Shown: positions 1 through 8,576 of the stretch, one piece after another
Layout of the letters: each line of letters opens with the position of its first letter
Numbering within the stretch: position 1 is the first letter of the stretch
From: G965222335 sp965222335
GTDB taxonomy: Bacteria; Pseudomonadota; Gammaproteobacteria; Pseudomonadales; Halieaceae
Direction: 5' to 3'
Length of the DNA: 64,000 nucleotides
Assembly (NCBI GenBank): GCA_965222335.1
Contig: OZ244944.1
Span: 806,001 to 870,000 of the forward strand
Notes under the pieces: generated by a model
Told to the model about the DNA's origin: nothing
The model's database searches: none
What the model saw: only the letters and a program-made list of their open reading frames with translations
Position numbers and translations under genes: made by a program

Positions 1-1714
1 GCTCCTCCGGCGTAATGGCCTTCAGCGCCACCAGCGCCTGCTTGGCGGTGGTACCCTGTGCGCGCAAGTTGGTACAGAGGTCCAGCAGGTCCGCCTGTCC
101 CTCGGAACCGGGCTCCAGGCCGGGGCACAGGCTGTCGATGCGCCTCGATGTGCGCAGTTCGTTCACCGAGGCGCTGTTCAACACGCTGGTTCCATCGGCG
201 TCCTGCTTGCTGGTGACACCACCCTGTGCGGTCTTGCCCGCATTGACCTGCAGACGTGCCAGTACCGGGGCCGATTCCAGGCCGGCCGGATCGCCCAGGG
301 CCCTGTCCCTGACCTTGTAGGTAAAGCTGTCGGGGCCGGAATACCCTGCAAACGGCTGGTAAGTGAAACTGCCATCCGGGCTCAGGGTTAGCTCACCCTG
401 TTCCGGCTCGGTAACCAGCACCACGATCAGGGGATCCAGGTTGGGGTCCCGGTCATTCTCCAGAAGGGATTGCCCCTCAAAGTCTTCGCCGAAATCCTCG
501 CCCGCGGCTACCGGGGCAACATTCTCCCCAGGCAAGCTGGCCACCAGGCTTGCTGTGGCGATCTCACTCTGGCTATCGCCGTCGGAGGCCCTGTAGGTGA
601 AGCTGTCCGGACCCTCGTAGCCCGGGTCGGGGGTGTATACGAAGCTACCATCGGGGTTCAGCTGCAGGTCCCCGTTGCGCGTGGGCGTTTCCAGCACGGC
701 CGTTAGCGTACTGCCGTTGCCGCCCTGGTCGTTGGCCAGCACATTGGCACCCTCGAACTGCGGGCCAAAGTTGTCATCCCGCGCCACCGGCGCCTCATTG
801 GTCGCCTCCGGCACGCTGAGGCTGACCACGCCAACCGAATCACTGTCGAGATCGCCGTCATTGGCCCGGTAGCTGAAACTGTCTGGGCCGGAAAAATTCG
901 CCGCGGGCATATAGTTAAAGCTGCCATCGGGGTTCAGCGTGAGGCTGCCGTTAGCCGGCGATTGCACCAGGATAGCGGTCAGGGTCTCGCCCTCTGGATC
1001 AATATCATTGGCGAGCACGTTGGCACCCTGGTAGGCCTCGCCGAAATCATCGTCGACCGCAACCGGGGGCTCGTTCGCAGGAGGCGGGACCCGCAAAGTC
1101 ACGAGGCCCGGGATCTCCGCCATCGAGGTGCCGTCTGAAACCTGGTAGCGAAAGCGAACATTACCGCTGAAACCGTCTTCCGGGGTGTAGAGGAACGTCC
1201 CGTCAGGGTTCACCACCACGCTGCCCGACGAGGGCGTTTCGGCCAGGGATGCGGTAAGGCTGTCGCCGTCGGCATCGGTATCGTTGGCCAGCAGGTTGGC
1301 GTTGACATAGTCGACGCCAAGGATGTCGTTCCCGGCTACCGGGGGCGCGTTATTCGCTGGCACCGTGCCGCAGGTAGAATCCACGACATTGGAATAGTTA
1401 TTGGTGATAAAGACCGGAGTGGTGAACAGTAGAGTATCCTGTACGTCATAGAGCTCAACCGTAACGGTTTGATCCAGGTTAAGGGTATTCTCAAAAACGT
1501 ACGTCAGGCAGGGACCCTGCCCGACGAATGGCGAGACAAGGGCAGCCGCATCTCCGTTGTTCTGGACGGACACCACCTCGACCCGGACGATCGAAGGATC
1601 CTCGAACTGCTGGCTTAAATCACTGCCGACCGGTATCTGCTCAGCGGACGCAGTCAGCGACAGAACCCCCATCTGACAGGCCATCACTATTCCGGCCGGA
1701 ATGTGCCTGTTCAT
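1..1714 (-). CDS. Secreted protein with tandem cadherin-like/Ig-like repeats (3' end beyond left edge)
   Basis: The frame is open to the left edge, so only the first 571 residues are visible. The start is ATG at 1714, preceded by AAGGA. Residues 1-23 form a signal peptide. After a linker with a few Cys, four repeats of about 90 residues follow (roughly 122-211, 216-300, 307-395, 399-490), each with ANVLANDxDPxG, NPDGSFxYxP and FSGPDSFxYxxxDGD motifs. These are the Cadherin_5/VCBS-like folds of surface adhesins and large autotransporters. After the repeats comes a Cys-containing helical stretch ending in LVALKAITPEE. This resembles the linker before an autotransporter beta-barrel, so a barrel may lie outside the window; that is inference. 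Ligand unknown. Confidence 0.75.
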   Translation of the reverse strand, partial: MNRHIPAGIVMACQMGVLSLTASAEQIPVGSDLSQQFEDPSIVRVEVVSVQNNGDAAALVSPFVGQGPCLTYVFENTLNLDQTVTVELYDVQDTLLFTTPVFITNNYSNVVDSTCGTVPANNAPPVAGNDILGVDYVNANLLANDTDADGDSLTASLAETPSSGSVVVNPDGTFLYTPEDGFSGNVRFRYQVSDGTSMAEIPGLVTLRVPPPANEPPVAVDDDFGEAYQGANVLANDIDPEGETLTAILVQSPANGSLTLNPDGSFNYMPAANFSGPDSFSYRANDGDLDSDSVGVVSLSVPEATNEAPVARDDNFGPQFEGANVLANDQGGNGSTLTAVLETPTRNGDLQLNPDGSFVYTPDPGYEGPDSFTYRASDGDSQSEIATASLVASLPGENVAPVAAGEDFGEDFEGQSLLENDRDPNLDPLIVVLVTEPEQGELTLSPDGSFTYQPFAGYSGPDSFTYKVRDRALGDPAGLESAPVLARLQVNAGKTAQGGVTSKQDADGTSVLNSASVNELRTSRRIDSLCPGLEPGSEGQADLLDLCTNLRAQGTTAKQALVALKAITPEE

Positions 1715-1835
1715 ACCCTGCTTCCTTTTCCCGGGCACTGCGCCCCCCTGAACCAAGTATTAGCGCAGGGGGACATCAGGTCAATGAAAGCTTGCCGGTT
1801 GCCAGGGTCATGGAGCGCAACCGTAGAGGCATCAG

Positions 1836-4280
1836 CTAGCGGAACTGGTAGGTCAGGTCCAGGCCGTAGGTGCGCGGGCGCCCGTAGGTATTACCCGCAA
1901 AACCCAGGGACCCGAAGTCGATGCCCCACTCCCGATATTCCTCGTCGGTCGCGTTCTTGACCCAGGCGGCGAGTCGCAGGTCACCCCTCTCACCCAGACT
2001 GATGTCCTTGAGGCTGAGGCGGGCATTGACGATCGTCCGCGATTCGGCTCTGTCGAACTGGTTCTGGAAGGGATGGAAGGTGAACTCATCACTGTAGGTG
2101 GCATCCACCCGCGCCGAGAGTGCACCAAAACTCATCGGGTCGAAGTCGTATTGCAGCCCGAAGTTAAGGGTATTTTCCGGCGCCCGGGGCATCGTGGTGA
2201 CTTCCGAGATATCCTCCTGCATATTGGTCGCAGGGTTGAGTGCCGAGTACTCGTCAAACTCCGCGTCGAGATAACCGTAGGTAACTTCCGCGATCAGGCC
2301 CTGGGTCAGCAGCGCCGTCACCTCCAGCTCAAAGCCCTGGTAGGTCGCGGCCCCCGCGTTCACCAGGCGACTGGAGGCGCCGCCGGAACCCGCCTCGAAC
2401 TGGGTAATCTGGATATCCTCGTAATCGTTGTAAAACAGCGCCGCGTTAACCCGCAACCGCTGGTCCAGCCAGTCAGACTTCAGGCCCACCTCGTAGGAGA
2501 AGACTTCCTCCTCATCCACCGCGTTTTCCCAGCTGCTCACGGTTGAAGCCCGCGAGTTGAAGCCGCCGCTGTTATAACCGGTGGAATAGGTCGCGTAAAG
2601 GTTGGCGCCGGGCGACAGGGCGTAGTTCAAAGTCAGCAGGTAGCTCACGTTGTCCCATGTATCCGAGTTCTCGAGTCGGTCGTCTATGGAAGTGTGGCCG
2701 ATACTCTCGTTGAACAGGAAGCCGCTGCGGTCGTCCTCGGTGTAACGAATGCCGGCGGTCACTGCCAGGTCCTCGGTCAGTGAATAGGTCGCCTGGCCGT
2801 AGGTCGCCCAGGACTCCGTGGTCTGGCCGTAGATAAAGTCTACCTGGCCGTTCAGGTTCGGGTCCGCCCCGGGGAATGGAAATGGCAGCGGCAGGCGCTG
2901 GGTACCCTGGCAGAAGAGGCCCTGGCCCGGGATATCGTTACACAGGCCCGCCGCGACAAAGGCGCCGTCGAGCTGGTTGCCCAGCAGGAACTGGATCGGC
3001 AGGGAGAAGGTTTGCGGATTGTCCTGGTAAACCTCTTCCTCGTACTGGAAGTAACCCACGGTGTACTGCAGGCGGTCATTGAAGGCATCACCAATCAGCT
3101 GCAGTTCGTGGGTGGTCAGCTCGATATAACCTTCATCAATCGCCGCGTGGAAACCCGGTGAGGGGATTTCCATGCCGCCGCCGTAGAACAGGTCGCGGGC
3201 GGTCAGCGCACCACCGTCCAGATCAGTCGAGCCATAGCCCGACTGGGTTTCGCGATCAGCGAAGATGTACTTGACGGTGAAGGGCGCGAGCTCCCATTCG
3301 GCGGTCAGGGTATGGCCCTCGACATCCAGGTACTCGGTGGTCACCGCATCCAGGGTGTAGTCCTCGCGCCGGGATTTCGGGTCGCCGATGGAAGCCTCCA
3401 TCTGCTGGTACAGCTGGCCGCCCAGCAGGGTGAAGGGCGTTGGCGTGGTGGTGAAGCCGTTAAACAGCGAGCTCTTGACCTCGCTGATCTGGAACGGGGT
3501 GGGCACACCCAGGTTATTGGTGCGGTCGTAGCTGTAGTCGATGGTAAACCGGTCGGTGGGCTCGAAGCGCAGGGCAATGCGGTAGGACTCGTTATCCTCG
3601 GAACCGAGATCACTCTCCTGGCCGGGAAAATCATTGTCAGCCCAGCCGTCATAGTCCATCCACATACCCGACACCTTGGTCGACAGCATATCGAAGACCT
3701 TGGGCAAATCCGCAGACACGGACATGCGCTGGTAGCCGTCGTTACCCAGGCTGCCTTCCACCTTGACCCCCAGCTCCCCGGTGGGCTTTACCGTGGTCAC
3801 GTTCAGGGCCCCGCCGGTGCTGTTGCGGCCGAACAGGGTGCCCTGGGGGCCGCGCAGCACTTCCACGCTTTCCAGGTCGACAATGTCGAACACAGCGCCC
3901 ACGGTCTTGCTCATGTATACCCCGTCCAGGTAAAAGCTGGTCTTGGGGTCGGTCATGAGGGAAGTCTCGCCGTTGCCCACACCACGGATGAAAATCGACA
4001 TATTGGAATTGGAAGAGGGCTGCTTCTGGATATTGGTGTTCGGCGCCAGGCCACCGATGTCGGAGATATCGTAGATGCCCAGGTCAGCGATCTTTTCACT
4101 GTTAAAAGCAGTGATCGCGATCGGCGTATCCTGCAGCATGGTCTGGCGGCGCTGGGCGGTGACAACCACCTCCTCCAGCACTGAGGCCTGGGCGAAGACA
4201 GCCGGGGCATGGGGCAGCGCCGACATGGCAAGAATGGCGGCGGCCAGGGGTTTAATCGTGGTGCGATGCGGGTGAACCAT
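1836..4280 (-). CDS. TonB-dependent outer-membrane receptor linked to the TetR catabolic operon
   Basis: A 814-residue TonB-dependent receptor. The signal peptide is about residues 1-30 and is followed by a TonB box region (EEVVVTAQRR), a plug domain with the LRGPQGTLFGRNSTGGA motif, and a long beta-barrel ending in YQFR. The start is supported by GGAG seven bases upstream. It lies 69 bp downstream of the acyl-CoA ligase on the same strand, so it may be the last gene of the TetR operon or have its own promoter. Such receptors take up bulky or poorly diffusing ligands with energy from TonB-ExbBD. Given the neighbours, the substrate could be the steroid or other polycyclic compound degraded by the operon (inference). 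No heme or siderophore signature was seen. Confidence 0.9.
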   Translation of the reverse strand: MVHPHRTTIKPLAAAILAMSALPHAPAVFAQASVLEEVVVTAQRRQTMLQDTPIAITAFNSEKIADLGIYDISDIGGLAPNTNIQKQPSSNSNMSIFIRGVGNGETSLMTDPKTSFYLDGVYMSKTVGAVFDIVDLESVEVLRGPQGTLFGRNSTGGALNVTTVKPTGELGVKVEGSLGNDGYQRMSVSADLPKVFDMLSTKVSGMWMDYDGWADNDFPGQESDLGSEDNESYRIALRFEPTDRFTIDYSYDRTNNLGVPTPFQISEVKSSLFNGFTTTPTPFTLLGGQLYQQMEASIGDPKSRREDYTLDAVTTEYLDVEGHTLTAEWELAPFTVKYIFADRETQSGYGSTDLDGGALTARDLFYGGGMEIPSPGFHAAIDEGYIELTTHELQLIGDAFNDRLQYTVGYFQYEEEVYQDNPQTFSLPIQFLLGNQLDGAFVAAGLCNDIPGQGLFCQGTQRLPLPFPFPGADPNLNGQVDFIYGQTTESWATYGQATYSLTEDLAVTAGIRYTEDDRSGFLFNESIGHTSIDDRLENSDTWDNVSYLLTLNYALSPGANLYATYSTGYNSGGFNSRASTVSSWENAVDEEEVFSYEVGLKSDWLDQRLRVNAALFYNDYEDIQITQFEAGSGGASSRLVNAGAATYQGFELEVTALLTQGLIAEVTYGYLDAEFDEYSALNPATNMQEDISEVTTMPRAPENTLNFGLQYDFDPMSFGALSARVDATYSDEFTFHPFQNQFDRAESRTIVNARLSLKDISLGERGDLRLAAWVKNATDEEYREWGIDFGSLGFAGNTYGRPRTYGLDLTYQFR

Positions 4281-4349
4281 GATCCTTCTCCACTTTATAT
4301 TATCGTCAGTTATGGGTTTTACACTTGCTGCTTTTTCTTGTTGTCGTTG

Positions 4350-5954
4350 CTAGCGAGCCACCTGGAAGCCCTCGCGGCGGGCATCCCAGGTAGTCTCTGT
4401 CAGGCCGCGTTCCCGCAGCCGGAATTTCTGCACCTTGTTAGTAGGTGTATACGGCAAGCTCGCCACCGATTCAATGTACCTTGGCACGAAAAAGTGCGGC
4501 GCGTTGTCGTTGATGAATGCTGCCAGCTCCTCCGGCTGCAGTGATTCGCCCTCGCGGCAAACGATGTCTACCTTCAGTTCATCCTCGCTGGCAAGCTCCT
4601 CGCTCGGAATACCGTAGGCGGCGCAGTCCGCCACCGCCGGGTGGCGACGTACGATCATCTCCACTTCAAAGGTGGAGATATTGCGGCCCTTGTAGCGCAC
4701 GGCATCTTTCTTGCGATCGCAGAAAAAATAAAAGCCGGCATCGTCGCAGCGCGCGAGGTCACCGGTCTTGTACCACTCGCCCTCGAAAGCATTCGCGGTG
4801 GCCTCGGGGTCGTCGAAGTAGCCGTTGAAGATCGCGTAGGGTTCTCTCGGCCGCAGCCAGAGCTCGCCGGGCTCGCCCGCGGGCACGTCGCGGCCCTCGT
4901 CGTCGACCAGGCGCACGTCCACGTAGTGGACTGGTGTGCCGCAGCTGCCCGGCGGCACCTCGCCCTCACATTCATCCTGGTTGATCACGGTAAAGGCCTC
5001 GCTCTGGCCCAGGCCCTGGGGCATCAGCTCCACCCCGAAGCGCTCGCTGAAAGGGCCCGCCACGTCTGGCGGCATCGGTACCGCCATCAGCTTGCGCAGG
5101 CTGTGGTCTGCATCGTCGGGCTTTGCTGGCGCATTCCACAGGAACATGTGCATCGCACCCAGGGTAAAGCTCTGGGTGGCTCCGTAATGATCCACCCGGT
5201 CCCAGAAGCTGGATACGGAAAAACCGGGCTCCAGCGCCAGCGGCAGGCCCGCCAGCAGCGCCCGCAGCACCGAGGTCACCCAGGCCGCGGAGTTGTACAG
5301 GGGCAGGACCGAGAGAATCACATCACCCGGCTCGACGCCAAACTGGTTGTTCGCCGACTCGACCGCGTTAAACCAGACATTGTGGCTCTGCATCACCCCC
5401 TTGGAACGACCGGTCGTACCCGAAGTCCACAGCACCGCGCAGGTATCACCACAGGTGAAATCCGCCATCGGTGGTTCCGGCGACTCCGGCAGGTAGAGGG
5501 ACTCCAGCGGCAGGGCGCCAGACAGTTCCGGGGCGTCGCCCAGGCTGGCCACGGGCAGGCCGTCCAGATCGCCGCGAATCTCCGCCAGACGTGCTGCGTG
5601 TTCGCTGTCGGTTACCAGCAGTGATGGCCGGCTGCGCAGGATAGAGTCGCGCAGCCAGTCCCCCTTGTAGTCGCTGTTGACCGGCACCCAGACCGCGCCA
5701 AGCTTGTTCGCTGCCAGGGCCAGGAAAATTACGTCCGGCGCGGTATTCATAAAGAACACAATGCGCTCGCCAGCGCCGATACCCTGGGCGGCGAGGCCGG
5801 CCGCCAGGTCGTTGACCTGCTGGTTGGCCGCCGCGTAGCTGATCACCTCATCGCCGAACAGTATAAACGGGGCCTCGCCCAGCGTCTTCGCCTGCTCCCG
5901 CAAGGCACGTCCGAGGTGGCGTTGGCTGCGATCGTCGAAATCCACTTTGTGCAT
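4350..5954 (-). CDS. Acyl-CoA synthetase (AMP-dependent ligase, ANL superfamily)
   Basis: A 534-residue ligase that activates a carboxylic acid to its acyl-CoA via an acyl-adenylate. It has the P-loop-like SGTTGRSKGV motif near residue 180, the YKTGDLA hinge region near 400, the DRKKDAVRYKGRNIS motif and a C-terminal catalytic Lys in the PTNKVQKF segment. Length and domain order are normal for the family. It is the last of six tightly coupled minus-strand genes; its start shares the terminal base of the thiolase-like gene. In a steroid-type pathway it would activate a side-chain or ring-derived carboxylate (FadD17/FadD19/CasI-like role). The exact substrate cannot be read from sequence. Confidence 0.88.
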   Translation of the reverse strand: MHKVDFDDRSQRHLGRALREQAKTLGEAPFILFGDEVISYAAANQQVNDLAAGLAAQGIGAGERIVFFMNTAPDVIFLALAANKLGAVWVPVNSDYKGDWLRDSILRSRPSLLVTDSEHAARLAEIRGDLDGLPVASLGDAPELSGALPLESLYLPESPEPPMADFTCGDTCAVLWTSGTTGRSKGVMQSHNVWFNAVESANNQFGVEPGDVILSVLPLYNSAAWVTSVLRALLAGLPLALEPGFSVSSFWDRVDHYGATQSFTLGAMHMFLWNAPAKPDDADHSLRKLMAVPMPPDVAGPFSERFGVELMPQGLGQSEAFTVINQDECEGEVPPGSCGTPVHYVDVRLVDDEGRDVPAGEPGELWLRPREPYAIFNGYFDDPEATANAFEGEWYKTGDLARCDDAGFYFFCDRKKDAVRYKGRNISTFEVEMIVRRHPAVADCAAYGIPSEELASEDELKVDIVCREGESLQPEELAAFINDNAPHFFVPRYIESVASLPYTPTNKVQKFRLRERGLTETTWDARREGFQVAR

Positions 5955-7132
5955 CAGTTATCCGCTCCCAGAATCAGGCCACTGGTGGGCACGCCGGTGC
6001 CCGCCGTGACGAGTATATGTTCCAGCCCCGACACCTGGTTCACCGCCTCGCCGCGCACCTGGCGCACGCCCTCGGCGACCCCGTTGAGACCGTGGATGTA
6101 AGCCTCTCCGAGCTGGCCTCCGTGGGGGTTTACCGGCAGGCGCTCGCCGCGCCGATGGTGACCCTCGCGCAGGAACTCGCAGGCACGGCCGCGTTCGCAG
6201 AAGCCGAACTCCTCAAGCTGGGGCAGGACGAAGGGCGTGAAGTGGTCGTAGAGGATGGCCGCCTGCATATCCTCCGGCCCAAGCCCTGACATGGCATAGA
6301 GATTGTCTGCCACGACCCGCATTTCCGGCAGGCCAATCAGGCTGTCGCGGTAGAAAGATGTCATCATCCGCTGGTCATCCGCCGCCCCCTGGGAGGCACC
6401 CCGTACCAGCACCGGCGGCTGGCGCAGTTCCCGCGCCCGTTCTGCCGATACCAGCACCAGTGCCACTGCACCGTCGCTCTCCTGACAGCAGTCCAGCAGG
6501 CGCAGGGGCTCCGCAATCCAGCGAGCCGCCTGGTGATCGTCCAGGGTAATCGGCTGTTGGTAGAACCAGGCCTGGGGATTGCTGGCGGCAAAATCGCGCC
6601 CGCCCACGGCCACGCGGCCGAAATCCTCGGTCGTGGCTCCGGTTTCGTGCAGGTAGCGCTGGGCAAACATCGCAATCCAGGCCGCGGGGGTCATCAGTCC
6701 GTGGGGGAAATACCAGCCGAAATCCACGGTTTCGAAGGCATTGGGATCCTCGGTGAGCAGCCCACCCTGGCCGAAACGAAAGCCGGAGCGTTCGTTCATT
6801 GCGCGGTAGACCACGACCACGTCAGCCACCCCGGTGGCGACAGCCATGGCCCCGTGCATCACCGGCGCACAGGCCGCGCCACCGCCGTAGTGGGCGCGGG
6901 AGAAAAAGCGCAGTTCGCGACCACCAATCAGTCGATGCAGTTCGATCTCGGGGTTGTTGTCCATGGTGTAGGTGGCCATGCCGTCCACCTCGGCAGGATC
7001 AATGCCGGCATCCGCCAGGGCAGCGAGGATAGCTTCCACGCCCAGCTGGATCTCGGTGCGGCCGGAACGCTTGGAGAACTCGGTAGCACCCACGCCGGCA
7101 ACTGCTGCCCTGTCTCGCAAGGGATGACTCAT
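5954..7132 (-). CDS. Thiolase-superfamily protein, probable Ltp2/Sal-type side-chain aldolase
   Basis: A 392-residue thiolase-fold protein of the SCPx/lipid-transfer group, starting MSHPLRDRAAVAGVGATEFS and ending with a GTGVPTSGLIL glycine-rich segment. The region where thiolases carry the nucleophilic Cys reads AHYGGGAACAP, without the usual CxxG(S/T) signature. That favours the retro-aldolase branch (Ltp2 in actinobacteria, Sal in proteobacterial bile-salt degraders), which cleaves a beta-hydroxyacyl-CoA steroid side chain. Ltp2 enzymes work with a DUF35 partner, and a MaoC-DUF35 fusion is encoded in this operon. It overlaps the upstream MaoC gene by 4 bp. Aldolase versus thiolase is inference from context and motif loss. 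Confidence 0.8.
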   Translation of the reverse strand: MSHPLRDRAAVAGVGATEFSKRSGRTEIQLGVEAILAALADAGIDPAEVDGMATYTMDNNPEIELHRLIGGRELRFFSRAHYGGGAACAPVMHGAMAVATGVADVVVVYRAMNERSGFRFGQGGLLTEDPNAFETVDFGWYFPHGLMTPAAWIAMFAQRYLHETGATTEDFGRVAVGGRDFAASNPQAWFYQQPITLDDHQAARWIAEPLRLLDCCQESDGAVALVLVSAERARELRQPPVLVRGASQGAADDQRMMTSFYRDSLIGLPEMRVVADNLYAMSGLGPEDMQAAILYDHFTPFVLPQLEEFGFCERGRACEFLREGHHRRGERLPVNPHGGQLGEAYIHGLNGVAEGVRQVRGEAVNQVSGLEHILVTAGTGVPTSGLILGADN

Positions 7133-7548
7133 GACGAAACCTCCAGGGACACCGTCACCGTCCCGGTAACGTGATAGCCGAGCCGGTTCTTGCCGCGAAT
7201 TTCAAGGCTGACTTCGCCACTAGCGGCGTCTACCGCCACCACTTCACCACTGAGGGTCATCACATCGTCCGGGTAGTTGGGTACCCCCAGCTTGATCGAC
7301 ACCTTGCGCAGGCGGGCAGCCGGACCGGCCCAGTCAGTCACGTAGCGGCCCACCAGGCCGTTGGTGGTCAGGATGTTCATAAAGATGTCCGGGGAACCCA
7401 GGGCCTGGGCCGCCACCCGGTCATGGTGCACGTTCTGGTAATCCCGCGATGCCATAGCGCCGGCGACAATCAAGCCGGTGGTGACCGGGATATCCAGGGC
7501 CGGGAGGCTGTCACCCGGGCTGAGGTTTTGCAGCGTTGGCGCACTCAT
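7129..7548 (-). CDS. MaoC-like enoyl-CoA hydratase, ChsH1-like
   Basis: A 139-residue single hotdog-fold MaoC domain. Residues 30-45 (VAGAMASRDYQNVHHD) carry the hydratase-2 signature with Asp and His where the catalytic dyad is expected. In Mycobacterium tuberculosis ChsH1 pairs with the MaoC domain of ChsH2 to hydrate a steroid 17-side-chain enoyl-CoA, each contributing part of the site. Here a MaoC-DUF35 protein with ChsH2 architecture is encoded two genes upstream, so a ChsH1-ChsH2-type heteromer is likely (inference). ATGA-type 4-bp overlaps join it to both neighbours, implying translational coupling. Confidence 0.82.
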   Translation of the reverse strand: MSAPTLQNLSPGDSLPALDIPVTTGLIVAGAMASRDYQNVHHDRVAAQALGSPDIFMNILTTNGLVGRYVTDWAGPAARLRKVSIKLGVPNYPDDVMTLSGEVVAVDAASGEVSLEIRGKNRLGYHVTGTVTVSLEVSS

Positions 7549-8576
7549 TTGCGCGCTCCCAGGGCAGCGTTCCCTGCCAGCAGATTACCCATAACATCCT
7601 CACTCCCGGCGGCGCCACCGAGGTCAAACTCCAGTTGTTTAGCCCACAGGAAATAACGGTGCACCGGATACTCAAGATCGGCGCCAATGCCACCGTGCAG
7701 GTGCTGCGCCGTATGCGCGACCCGGTGGCCCGCCTCCGCGGCCCACCAGTAGGCGGTCTCCGCCTCGAGGCTGGCATCCAGCCCCTCGTGCAGGCGCCAC
7801 GCGGCACTTTCAGTCGTGGCACGCAGGGCCTCTACATCGATATAGCCGTCCGCGGCACGCTGGGACACGGCCTGGAAGGCAGCCAGGGGCTGGCCGAACT
7901 GGCTGCGCTCGGTGGTGAATCGCGCGGTGCGCTGCAGGGCTTCCTCGATTACGCCCAGCTGGACCATGGCCGTGGCCACTCGCACCCGCTGGGTAAACAC
8001 CGCGGCGCCCCCGGGGAGCACCACCGCGGGGGCGTCCAGCTCGGCCTCACAGGCCGGCAGATTATTGCTCAGTACGCCGTCACTGAGGCTCACACCCTCG
8101 CCTTCCAGGTCTACCAGCGCCAGGTCCTCATCGAGAGTCGCGAGCAGCCAACGGGCGTCGCGGGCGTAGGGCAGCAAGGGCAGGCAGCCGCGCACGCGCT
8201 CGCCGGAGCGCACCAGCCCGGGAAGCGCGGAAGCGGTCATGATCACCTCGCCCGCGCCGAGCGCTGTCGCCAGTTCGGTCTGCCCACCCTCCTGCAGGGA
8301 CAGCGCCCCCACGAGGACCGGCAACAGGGGCAGCGGCGCGAGCACGCGCCCCTGCTCGCGCAGGACCTGGCAGATGCCGATGAAGCCCAGCCCGCTGCCG
8401 CCACAGTCTTCCGACAGACTGACCGCCAGCAGCCCCGCGTCGGCGAGCTGCTGCCACAGTTCCGAATCCAGCACCGTACCCTGATCGCGATGGTATTCAT
8501 CGCTCACCCGGTTGCCGAGCACCTGGCGCGCCAGGGCCGCCACCTGCTGGTGGTCATCGCTGTAGGCAAAATCCAT
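7545..8576 (-). CDS. Acyl-CoA dehydrogenase, short ChsE1/FadE28-like subunit
   Basis: A 343-residue acyl-CoA dehydrogenase with an N-terminal helical domain, a poorly conserved middle beta-domain and a C-terminal four-helix domain ending AQHLHGGIGADLEYPVHRYFLWAKQLE. It is shorter than canonical ACADs (about 380-400) and its middle domain lacks the usual YAxTEP motif. This is typical of the non-catalytic partner in the alpha2beta2 steroid ACADs (ChsE1-ChsE2, proteobacterial Scd pairs). The divergent ACAD gene at 10339 would supply the other subunit. Its start overlaps the stop of the MaoC-DUF35 gene by one base, and its end overlaps the ChsH1-like gene. Heteromer formation is inferred. Confidence 0.83.
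   Translation of the reverse strand: MDFAYSDDHQQVAALARQVLGNRVSDEYHRDQGTVLDSELWQQLADAGLLAVSLSEDCGGSGLGFIGICQVLREQGRVLAPLPLLPVLVGALSLQEGGQTELATALGAGEVIMTASALPGLVRSGERVRGCLPLLPYARDARWLLATLDEDLALVDLEGEGVSLSDGVLSNNLPACEAELDAPAVVLPGGAAVFTQRVRVATAMVQLGVIEEALQRTARFTTERSQFGQPLAAFQAVSQRAADGYIDVEALRATTESAAWRLHEGLDASLEAETAYWWAAEAGHRVAHTAQHLHGGIGADLEYPVHRYFLWAKQLEFDLGGAAGSEDVMGNLLAGNAALGARK

Noticed and set aside
1744..1772. Inverted repeat CCCCCTG/CAGGGGG between the TonB receptor and the cadherin-like gene
   Set aside because: The loop is 15 bases and no T-run follows on the minus strand, so a terminator call is not supported.
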